NCBI GenBank assembly: GCA_020072815.1
Contig: JAIQGE010000024.1
Span: 1 to 60,308 of the forward strand
DNA from: Terriglobia bacterium
GTDB taxonomy: Bacteria > Acidobacteriota > Terriglobia > Terriglobales > Acidobacteriaceae
Reading direction: 5' to 3'
DNA: 60,308 nucleotides
Part shown: piece after piece, positions 44,776-51,947 of the stretch
Numbering within the stretch: position 1 is the stretch's first letter
Layout: every line of letters begins with the position of its first letter
The notes under the pieces: model-generated
What the model saw: only the letters and a program-made list of their open reading frames with translations
Database searches by the model: none
Told to the model about the DNA's origin: nothing
Translations under genes and position numbers: made by a program

Positions 44776-45228
44776 TTACGCTTCGGCTTCCTTCGCTACT
44801 GATACTTTCACCTTGCTGGTGACGTCGCGATGCAGGCGGATGGGAACTTCAAAGTCGCCGATGCTCTTGAGTGGCTCGTCCAGCTGGATCTTGCGGCGGT
44901 CAATATTGAAGCCTTGGCGTTCCAGCGCTTCCGCAATGTCTGACGAGGTGACCGATCCGAACAGGTGGTCTTTTTCGCCGGCCTTGCGGTGGAAAGAGAG
45001 GCTCACGGCCTCCAGTTGCTTGGCCAGGGCTTCCGAATCGGCCTTCTCCACGGCGGTGCGGCGCACGGCGGACGACTTCATCTGCTCGATCACAGCTTTG
45101 TTGCCGGAGGTGGCCTCAATGGCCAGCTTGCGCGGCAGCAGGTAATTGCGGCCATATCCCTCGGCAACTTTCACCACGTCGCCGCGGTGGCCCAGCTTAG
45201 GAACATCTTCTTTAAGAATGACTTCCAT
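44776..45228 (-). CDS. rplI: 50S ribosomal protein L9
   Basis: L9 is a two-domain ribosomal protein at the base of the L1 stalk. The 150-residue product has the N-terminal signature MEVILKEDVPKLGHRGDVV and GRNYLLPRKLA. A long helix follows, then the C-terminal domain with LFGSVTSSDI. Family length. It is the last gene of the rpsF-rpsR-rplI order and has its own terminator. Confidence 0.97.
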   Translation of the reverse strand: MEVILKEDVPKLGHRGDVVKVAEGYGRNYLLPRKLAIEATSGNKAVIEQMKSSAVRRTAVEKADSEALAKQLEAVSLSFHRKAGEKDHLFGSVTSSDIAEALERQGFNIDRRKIQLDEPLKSIGDFEVPIRLHRDVTSKVKVSVAKEAEA

Positions 45229-45368
45229 GACAGATCTCCAGTAAAGAATCTCGTTGTACTACTAGCCGATGATTCTTGCAGCCTGTGACGACCATTGCGC
45301 CGTCCGAACCACCGCGCTCCAATTCTTGCCTTCCTCCGTGCCTCTGTGTTTCCGTGGTAGGGTTTGCT

Positions 45369-45704
45369 CTACCGCGCGGCGAAAGGCAGCAGGGCGATGT
45401 TACGGGCCCTCTTGATGGCCGCCGTCAGCCGCCGCTGATGGGGCGTGCACACTCCGGTCAACCGACGCGGCACAATCTTGCCGCGTTCCGCCACGAACTG
45501 CCCCAGCAGACGCACGTCCTTGTAGTTGATGTCGTCAATCTTTTCGACGCAGAACCTGCAAACCTTCTTGCGCCGGAAGAACTTGCGTCCGCCTTCGCGG
45601 GGGCCGCCGGGGCCTCGATCGGGCCGGTCCGGACGGTCCGGGCGGCCGCCCGATGGTGGCCGGGATGGTGGTGCGGAACTCTCTTGTCGTTGCTCGTCAG
45701 CCAT
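45369..45704 (-). CDS. rpsR: 30S ribosomal protein S18 with N-terminal extension
   Basis: S18 pairs with S6 in the platform of the 30S subunit. The conserved core begins at [16 protein letters not shown] (about residue 42) and ends in ALLPFAAR. Cysteines in VCRFC and GVCTPH suggest the zinc-binding form. The 111-residue protein is longer than the usual 75-80 because of a Pro/Gly/Arg/Asp-rich head. The start is ATG 45704 with AGGAGAG upstream. Confidence 0.95.
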   Translation of the reverse strand: MADEQRQESSAPPSRPPSGGRPDRPDRPDRGPGGPREGGRKFFRRKKVCRFCVEKIDDINYKDVRLLGQFVAERGKIVPRRLTGVCTPHQRRLTAAIKRARNIALLPFAAR

Positions 45705-45756
45705 AACTCTCCTTGAGTCCAGCGCGTGTCATGCAGCGCCGGAAAATGTTTTGCTG

Positions 45757-46170
45757 TTACGCGTTGATCGCGGGGGTCTCGCCTTGCGCAGCGCCTGGCG
45801 CTTCCGCGGCAGCCGGCGGCGGAGTGGGAGCGCGCTTGGCGTGCTCGGCGCGGTGCTTCTTCACTTTGTCCAGCCGCTGCTGCTCTTCGTCGGTGCGCAC
45901 GGTCAGGAATTTCAGCACCTGCTCGGTGACGCGCAGGCGGCGCTCCAGTTCGTGGATGGCCTTGCCGTCAGAACTCAGCGTAAACAGCACGTACTGGCCG
46001 TCCTGGCACTTGTTCACGTCATAGGCCAGGCGCCGTTTCCCCATCTTCTCCACGTTCTGTACGGTTGCCCCCGCCGTGGTGGCGTGGCCAGACATCGTGG
46101 CAATCAGTTTGTCCAGATCCTCTTCCAGCACTTCCGGACGCACGATAAACATTACTTCGTAGGTTCTCAT
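45757..46170 (-). CDS. rpsF: 30S ribosomal protein S6
   Basis: S6 binds S18 on the small subunit. The 137-residue protein begins MRTYEVMFIVRPEV and contains MGKRRLAYDVNKCQDGQYV and ELERRLRVTEQVLKFL. An Ala/Pro-rich tail of about 35 residues follows the fold. The ATG at 46170 has GGAGATGAA upstream; an in-frame extension to 46227 is not supported. Confidence 0.96.
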   Translation of the reverse strand: MRTYEVMFIVRPEVLEEDLDKLIATMSGHATTAGATVQNVEKMGKRRLAYDVNKCQDGQYVLFTLSSDGKAIHELERRLRVTEQVLKFLTVRTDEEQQRLDKVKKHRAEHAKRAPTPPPAAAEAPGAAQGETPAINA

Positions 46171-46287
46171 TTCATCTCCAATTCTGTCGCTGCGCTCCAC
46201 ACCGCCGCCGAGCTTCATTGACCTCAAGCTCTTTTCAGCTTTCGAAGCGCGCCGCTCAGCACGCTAGTCGGCTTCGCGGCGTCAAAT

Positions 46288-46884
46288 TCAACTTTCTTCC
46301 GCCGGATCTTCCGGCTTGTTCTTGCGATTAAACCGGTTCATGGCGATGAGGATTCCTTCGCTCAAAGCCACGTTCACCGCTTGCGCCGTCAGGTCCAGCG
46401 CTTCATCCACCGCAACCATCTGCGATTTGCGGAACGGCGCGAGTATGTACTTCGCCCCGCCTTTTCTCGGATCGTCAGGCGCAACACCGATCCTGATCCT
46501 GGCCAGTTCTTCAGTCTGCAGCGCGTCAATGATGGACTGCATTCCGTTGTGCCCGGCCGACGACCCTCGCGCCCGTACGCGGATCATCCCCAGAGGAAGG
46601 TCCAGCTCGTCATAAATCACGATCAGGTCCTTCTCCGGCTCCACTTCATACTTCCTGACCAGCTCCAGGACCGACATGCCGCTCAGGTTCATGTAGGTTT
46701 CCGGCTTGGCCAGCAGAATCTCTTCATTGCCGATCCTGCTGCGCGCCGTCAGCGCCTTACAATGCCGGTTGTCCACCATTACGCCGCATTGCTCGGCGAT
46801 GCGGTCTACCGCGAGAAAGCCGATATTGTGCGGCGTGAACTGGTATTCGATACCGGGATTTCCCAGCCCGACGATCAGCTTCAC
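46288..46884 (-). CDS. pth: Peptidyl-tRNA hydrolase
   Basis: This enzyme frees tRNA from peptidyl-tRNA that drops off the ribosome. The 198-residue protein has the opening motif MKLIVGLGNPGIEY (Asn9) and catalytic His19 in FTPHNIGF. KPETYMNLSG and GSSAGHNGMQSI form the rest of the active site. It follows rplY with a five-base gap, the usual rplY-pth pair. Confidence 0.97.
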   Translation of the reverse strand: MKLIVGLGNPGIEYQFTPHNIGFLAVDRIAEQCGVMVDNRHCKALTARSRIGNEEILLAKPETYMNLSGMSVLELVRKYEVEPEKDLIVIYDELDLPLGMIRVRARGSSAGHNGMQSIIDALQTEELARIRIGVAPDDPRKGGAKYILAPFRKSQMVAVDEALDLTAQAVNVALSEGILIAMNRFNRKNKPEDPAEES

Positions 46885-46889
46885 TCGGT

Positions 46890-47591
46890 CTACTTCTTCG
46901 CCGGCGCGGCGGGTTCAGCGCCTTCCTCTTCCGTCTCCTGCTTGCCCTTCTTGATGACTTCCGGTTCAGCAGGCGCGGCCGTCGCAGCTTCCGCAGCGGC
47001 TTCCGGCGTCGCCACAACTTCCTCTTTCACTGAGGCGATGTGGGCCACGGCCTGGGTCGCGTCCGTGATGTACTTCAGCTTGCCGCCGTTGTCCGCCAAA
47101 TCGGACACGCGCAGCACCACGCCAAACACCAACTCGGTTACGTCGGCATCTATGTGGCCGGGAATATCGGCGGGCAGGCACTCAACTTCCACTTCGCGCA
47201 GAATCTGGTCCAGGATTCCGCCCTGGGTCTTCACGCCGGCAGCTTCGCCGACCAGGTGGATGGGCACGCTGACCCGGATCTTCTGGTCCATGGCGATCCG
47301 CTTCAGGTCTATGTGCAGCAGCTTGCCTTTGATGGGCTCCAGCTGCCAGTCCACGATCATGGCTTTGGTCTTTTCGCCGCCGACCTGGAGATCAAAAATG
47401 GTGTTGTGGCCGGTGTCCGAGTGCAGGATCCGCGAGATTTGCTTGGGGTCCACACTGACGGCGACGGTATCTTTCTTGGCGCCGTACACCACGGCCGGGA
47501 TGCGGCCGCTGACGCGCAGACGGCGGGCTTCATTCTTGCCTCGCGAACTGTCCGGCCTTGCCTGGGTTTCAACTAGTTCTGATGAACTCAT
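46890..47591 (-). CDS. rplY: 50S ribosomal protein L25/general stress protein Ctc
   Basis: This 5S-rRNA-binding protein is of the long Ctc form, 233 residues. The N-terminal L25 domain (ARRLRVSGRIPAVVYG, then FDLQVGG) runs to about residue 100. The C-terminal TL5-type domain (IRVSVPIHLVGEAAGVK, then ECLPADIPGHI) runs to about 185. An Ala/Glu/Pro-rich tail follows. It lies between prs and pth. Confidence 0.95.
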   Translation of the reverse strand: MSSSELVETQARPDSSRGKNEARRLRVSGRIPAVVYGAKKDTVAVSVDPKQISRILHSDTGHNTIFDLQVGGEKTKAMIVDWQLEPIKGKLLHIDLKRIAMDQKIRVSVPIHLVGEAAGVKTQGGILDQILREVEVECLPADIPGHIDADVTELVFGVVLRVSDLADNGGKLKYITDATQAVAHIASVKEEVVATPEAAAEAATAAPAEPEVIKKGKQETEEEGAEPAAPAKK

Positions 47592-47624
47592 TTTTTGTTT
47601 CCTTCTTCTCCGCTTCCACCGGCG

Positions 47625-48665
47625 TTACAAAAACAGCGTGCTGACGGAAGTTTCTTCATGGATTGACTGGATCGCGCGGCCCAGCAGGCCGGCGATGGAC
47701 AGAACTTTGATCTTGGGTTCAGCTTTGCCCGCTTCCGTAAGCGGAATGGTGTTGGTCACCACCACCTGCTCCAGACGCGATTTGGAAATCCGCTCAATCG
47801 CCTGCCCGGAAAGCACGGGATGCGACGCGCAGGCAAAAACTTTGGTGGCGCCGGCGTTCAGCAGCGCTTCCGCGGTCTTGACCAGGGTGCCCGCCGTGTC
47901 AATGATGTCGTCAATGATCAAGCAGGTGCGCCCTTTCACGTCGCCGATTACGTGCATCACTTCGGCCACGTTCATGTCCGTGCGGCGTTTGTCCACAATG
48001 GCCAGCGCGGCGTCAACTTTCTTGGCAAAGAAGCGGGCGCGCTCCACGCCGCCGGCATCGGGCGAGACCACGGTCAGGCTGGGCAGCTCCATCTTCTTGA
48101 AGTAATCCACCAGCACCGGCGAAGCAAACAGGTGGTCCACCGGGATGTTGAAGAACCCCTGGATCTGCGGCGCGTGCAGGTCCACCACCAGCGCGCGGTG
48201 CGCTCCCACCGTGGTGAGCAGGTCCGCGACAACTTTGGACGACACCGGAACGCGCGGTTTATCTTTGCGGTCCTGGCGCGCATAGCCGTAGTAGGGAATC
48301 ACCGTGGTGATGCGCCGGGCCGAGGCTCGCTTGAGCGCGTCCACCAGCAACAGCAACTCCATCAGATGCTCATCCACCGGGAAACAGGTGGGCTGGACCA
48401 CGAACACGTCCGCGCCGCGCACGTTCTCTTGAATATGGATGTAGGCCTCGCCATCGGAGAAGCGGGTGACCGTGGCCTTGCCCCGTTCAATCCCCAGGAA
48501 GGCGCAAATCTCGTCCGTCAGCGCTTCATTGGCGGTGCCGCAGAAGATCTTGAACTTGCTGTCATCGGAACGCGGACGCGTCCGGCTCTCAGTCTTGGGC
48601 TGAGTTTGCTGGGCCTTTGCAGGCTTGCTCTCGGTCTTTTCCGGTGGTGTGATTGTCGTTGCCAT
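47625..48665 (-). CDS. prs: Ribose-phosphate pyrophosphokinase
   Basis: This enzyme makes PRPP from ribose-5-phosphate and ATP for nucleotide, histidine and tryptophan synthesis. The 346-residue protein has the motifs RFSDGEAYI, YYGYARQDRKDKPR (ATP loop), VVDLHAPQIQGFF and the PRPP-binding DDIIDTAGTL. An N-terminal Lys/Gln/Thr-rich extension of about 35 residues precedes the fold. The ATG at 48665 is taken; another lies three codons upstream. Confidence 0.96.
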   Translation of the reverse strand: MATTITPPEKTESKPAKAQQTQPKTESRTRPRSDDSKFKIFCGTANEALTDEICAFLGIERGKATVTRFSDGEAYIHIQENVRGADVFVVQPTCFPVDEHLMELLLLVDALKRASARRITTVIPYYGYARQDRKDKPRVPVSSKVVADLLTTVGAHRALVVDLHAPQIQGFFNIPVDHLFASPVLVDYFKKMELPSLTVVSPDAGGVERARFFAKKVDAALAIVDKRRTDMNVAEVMHVIGDVKGRTCLIIDDIIDTAGTLVKTAEALLNAGATKVFACASHPVLSGQAIERISKSRLEQVVVTNTIPLTEAGKAEPKIKVLSIAGLLGRAIQSIHEETSVSTLFL

Positions 48666-48724
48666 AGTGATCACCCGTTCGAAGCTGGTTGGCTTACAAC
48701 GGATCTTGTCGCGGACTCTTTGCC

Positions 48725-48801
48725 TTCAAGGGCTCCGCCGCAAGCGGCTTCGCCTTCGGCTGTGGCTCGCGCGTCATCGGCGCTCGCCTCGCCTCACCCC
48801 C
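48725..48801. repeat. TTCAAGGGCTC repeat, copy 1
   Basis: This 77-base unit begins TTCAAGGGCTCCGCCGC and ends GCCTCACCCC, with an internal GCCGCAAGCGGC hairpin. Two related units in tandem lie on the other side of tRNA-Gln. The rest of the prs-tRNA gap holds no gene. Confidence 0.7.
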
Positions 48802-48965
48802 ACAAGAGCCCAGGAACTGCCTCACTCGCCCATAACATTACTTCGACTGCAAAGAACGCTGTCTTCGTCCCCGTCGTCTTTCATGCTCTTCGCCAATCCG
48901 TTCGGCCCGACTTTCCGATCACGTGCGATGACGGCGATCACGCGCGATTCCGGCGATCTCAAAAC

Positions 48966-49039
48966 TGGCTGGGCCGCTAGGATTCGAACCTAGACAAAGT
49001 GCTCCAAAGGCACTTGACCTACCATTAGTCGACGGCCCA
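48966..49039 (-). tRNA. tRNA-Gln (anticodon TTG)
   Basis: The acceptor stem TGGGCCG (5' end at 49039) pairs with CGGCCCA. The anticodon arm AGTGC-CTTTGGA-GCACT places TTG at 34-36. The T loop is TTCGAAT, and CCA is encoded (48968-48966). It lies between prs and ispE, a frequent place for tRNA-Gln. Confidence 0.96.
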
Positions 49040-49046
49040 ACTTCAC

Positions 49047-49204
49047 TTCAAGGGCTCCGTCGCATAGCGACTTCGCCCTCGCCTCAGGTTCGCGCGATCC
49101 AGCGCTCACCGTTCGGCTCACCCCTTCAAGGGCTCTGCCACTCGGGCGGCTTTGCCCTCGGCTCGGGTTCGCGCGATTAAGGCGCTCACCACTCGCCTCA
49201 CCCC
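49047..49204. repeat. TTCAAGGGCTC repeat, copies 2 and 3 in tandem
   Basis: Units at 49047-49124 and 49125-49204 (78 and 80 bases) are head-to-tail and match copy 1 at 48725. The centre of each holds a variable short hairpin (GTCGCATAGCGAC in copy 2). A partial AATTGCC-family repeat follows at about 49219-49262, before ispE. No gene is seen. Confidence 0.8.
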
Positions 49205-49280
49205 ATTTCGCCGACGCCCAATTGTCAATTTTGGCAATTCCGGAGATTTTGGCAATCTCTTCCTGAGTCTATCCCGGTTC

Positions 49281-50300
49281 TTACTTCCTTGAGAAAATTT
49301 CCTTCCAATATTGTGCGCGCGGCAACGTCACTGTAGCCTGTGCAGGAATATCGTTGTCCTGCAACAACTTAACGGCCTTGACTGCCGCCTCTTTCCCCAG
49401 GAAAAGCCCGTACACCGTGGACCCCGAGCCGGACAGCGACACGTACCTGGCCCCGGAACGCTCCAAGACACGTTTGACCTCGCGCAGAGCAGGATATTTA
49501 GGAAAAACGACACTTTCAAAGTCGTTTTCTATCCCGGTACGGACAAGGTCGAGAAGCAGTGCCTCGGCCCGGTCCCGGCCTTTGCCTGGGACACCGGTTG
49601 GGGAAAAACTACCGCCATTCAGCCATCCATAAACCGATTGACTGAATAAATCTATTTTATCGGAGCCTTCGTTGCTGGTCAATTCGACGCCCGTCAATTT
49701 GGGGCCCGTCAATTTTCCGCCGCCGGACGCCTTGCCCGCCCGCTTGTCCCAGTCGGCGAAGGCCGCTGGAGTCGAGACTCCGGTTGACGACGTAGCGATC
49801 ACGCAATGCATCGCCGGCAAGTCTTCCAGGGCGTACACCTGTTCGCCCCGGCCCGTTCCCAGCACCGTCCCGCCGATCAGAAACAGCGGCAGATCAGAGC
49901 CAACCTCGGCCGTAATGCGCATGCGGTCTTCCGGCGGCAGAGGACGCTTTAACTCTTTTTCCAGTCCCAGCAGGGTCGCCACGGCGTTGGACGACGCCGC
50001 GCCCAGCCCGCCCTGCACCGGCAGGTTCTTTTCGATGGTGATGCGGACCTTGCCCCGCGTCTTCAGCGTGCGGAGCACGCGGTCAGCCACGCGCCAGCAG
50101 GTGTTCGACTCGTCGTCCGGCACGCGGGGGTCTTTGCAATGGATCTCAATCCCCACGCCGCGGCCCACGTCCACCCGCACCAGGTCAGAAAGCCCGATGG
50201 TCTGGTAGATGGTGCGCAGCTCGTGGTAGCCATCTTTACGAAGGTGGCCGATTCGCAATCCGATATTGATTTTGGCAAAGGAACGGACGATTGTGGGCAT
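49281..50300 (-). CDS. ispE: 4-diphosphocytidyl-2-C-methyl-D-erythritol kinase
   Basis: This GHMP kinase of the MEP isoprenoid pathway is 339 residues, longer than the 283 of E. coli. FAKINIGLRI with Lys10 and the GHMP loop PVQGGLGAASS (94-104) are visible, and SGSGSTVYGLF lies near the C-terminus. A loop around residues 215-235 contains three LTG-type words in tandem and explains part of the extra length. The frame stays open upstream to 50765; the ATG at 50300 (MPTIVRSFAKINIGL) begins the conserved protein. Confidence 0.94.
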   Translation of the reverse strand: MPTIVRSFAKINIGLRIGHLRKDGYHELRTIYQTIGLSDLVRVDVGRGVGIEIHCKDPRVPDDESNTCWRVADRVLRTLKTRGKVRITIEKNLPVQGGLGAASSNAVATLLGLEKELKRPLPPEDRMRITAEVGSDLPLFLIGGTVLGTGRGEQVYALEDLPAMHCVIATSSTGVSTPAAFADWDKRAGKASGGGKLTGPKLTGVELTSNEGSDKIDLFSQSVYGWLNGGSFSPTGVPGKGRDRAEALLLDLVRTGIENDFESVVFPKYPALREVKRVLERSGARYVSLSGSGSTVYGLFLGKEAAVKAVKLLQDNDIPAQATVTLPRAQYWKEIFSRK

Positions 50301-50557
50301 ACCGATGATGGAATGATAAACGACAGTGCGGCTTTTTTTTGAAATCCCGCAGCCGAGCTTCAGAAGTTCGCCCTGAATGCGCGGGGCTCCGCAACGCGAA
50401 ACCGAAGCCGGCGAGCGCGGGTGGACCGCTGTGAAATAAACCGCTGTGAAATAAGAAGAAGTTGATGGCCAAAAGGCAATTTGGGAGAAGAGCCGAATTA
50501 CGAGAACCAGTACAGTCCCAGGGTACTTTACAACTAAGGAGAAACCGAGGAACCGCC

Positions 50558-51622
50558 ATGAAAACGAAGATTTGGTGCTCAATTGCGCTGGTTGTCGCCG
50601 GTCTGGCGCTGCCCCTGTGGGCCCAGAATTTCCCGGCGGCGAAGGGCGATGATGGACCCGTTGCGTCCTTCGGAAAGTTCTGGATCCTGATAGATCCTCC
50701 CTATCAAGCCATGTTTGCCGGCTGTCCTTTGTACAACCCGGCAACCCATGTCCTGGAAAGCCCAACGCTCTACGACAACATTACGACAGTGATCGGGCGC
50801 AGTGTGCCCATCAAAGAGGGCTCGCCCCAGGACAATGGTGGGGTTCCAGTTGGTTCCGCCAATACTCCGGTGAGAGATGCGGGCATGGTGGTGCCGCCCA
50901 GTTTCACCCCGATCGCCCCAAATTCGCACGAAGTCCACACCGAACTCCGCCACCTGAACATGGAGACGTGGCCCCCCGTCCCACCAGCGAACCAGGCACG
51001 TGTGCGGGCTGGCGTCTGCTACAACGGCACCGCGTGCTCGTCGCCGCCGCCGCCGAACCGGATCAGCCGGGGGGAAGTCGTATCCAACCACGCCCCTGCG
51101 GGCACAGCGCCGGATTTTCCGGCCCGCAGCTACTTCAATGTCTTCGCGCAGATCGACATTCCCGCTTGCCCGGGCTCGACCTTCCCCGGCGCGACGGTGT
51201 ACAACAAAGCTCCGCTGCTCGTCCACACCCCTAGCATCGCTGGTTTCCCTCCGTCCGGGGTTGTTTATATGCACGACAGCAGCAGCGCCGTGCCGGTATT
51301 CCTAAAACACGGGCTGAAATGGGAGCATGGGAAGCGGCGGCTTGGCTGCGTCATTCTCGCCGGGCATGGAATCATTCCGACCTTCCACAGGGCAGCAACG
51401 CTAGACGAGGCGCCGCCAGCGACGCAAGTCTCGTTCCAGAAGGGACAGGCCGCGCCACCGAGGGAGTACGAGCGGGAACAGAAGATAAGGCCGCCGGAAA
51501 AGCACGAGGTGGAGAAAGAAGCCGAAAAATTCCAAGAGCATATGAAGCGCGAGCACGATCGTGAAGGCGGCCACCATCGTGACTGCGGCCCCGCAGGCAG
51601 GGATGACGACAAGGATGACTGA
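50558..51622 (+). CDS. Secreted protein of unknown function
   Basis: This 354-residue protein has a signal peptide (1-23, ending LWAQ). The middle part (30-290) is rich in Pro, Gly, Ser and Asn, with a few cysteines (CPLYNP, GVCYNGTACSS, IPACPG, RLGCV), suggesting a disulfide-held extracellular fold. The last 60 residues are highly charged (Glu, Lys, Arg, Asp, His) and probably helical or disordered. I do not recognise it. The ATG at 50558 follows CGAGGAACCGCC. A strong terminator follows. It is divergent from ispE. Confidence 0.7.
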   Translation: MKTKIWCSIALVVAGLALPLWAQNFPAAKGDDGPVASFGKFWILIDPPYQAMFAGCPLYNPATHVLESPTLYDNITTVIGRSVPIKEGSPQDNGGVPVGSANTPVRDAGMVVPPSFTPIAPNSHEVHTELRHLNMETWPPVPPANQARVRAGVCYNGTACSSPPPPNRISRGEVVSNHAPAGTAPDFPARSYFNVFAQIDIPACPGSTFPGATVYNKAPLLVHTPSIAGFPPSGVVYMHDSSSAVPVFLKHGLKWEHGKRRLGCVILAGHGIIPTFHRAATLDEAPPATQVSFQKGQAAPPREYEREQKIRPPEKHEVEKEAEKFQEHMKREHDREGGHHRDCGPAGRDDDKDD

Positions 51623-51685
51623 AGACATTTCGCGGGACAGCGATTCATCCATCAACTGAAACACAGGACTTCGTCATTCTCCTTG

Positions 51686-51727
51686 GCCCACCTCTCGTTT
51701 GACCGTGCGAGAGGTGGGCACTTTTTC
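51686..51727 (+). terminator. Intrinsic terminator after the secreted protein
   Basis: GCCCACCTCTCG (51686-51697) pairs with CGAGAGGTGGGC (51708-51719), followed by CTTTTT at 51721-51726. The remaining bases up to the DUF5916 gene at 51948 hold nothing I can name. Confidence 0.92.
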
Positions 51728-51947
51728 CACAGAACTGTTCCCCATACAATCAGTCGAAGCAAGACTCCGCGCTGTTAGGCTGCGGGCAATAAGCCTGACC
51801 GGCCACCTCATAGCATTTCGCGAGCGCCAAAGAAGCTTCGCCAATGTCCTGATGGGTGAACCGGTAGTTATCCCGGTCCAGAAGTCCTGTTCTGGGAAGT
51901 CAGCCGCGGTTAGCAGACGAACTTTTCTGGAATGATGCTTGCAGTCT

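Noticed and set aside
48725-49204. A CRISPR array at the spaced repeats near tRNA-Gln
   Set aside because: Repeats are 77-80 bases, imperfect, few, and directly abutting without spacers; no cas genes are present.
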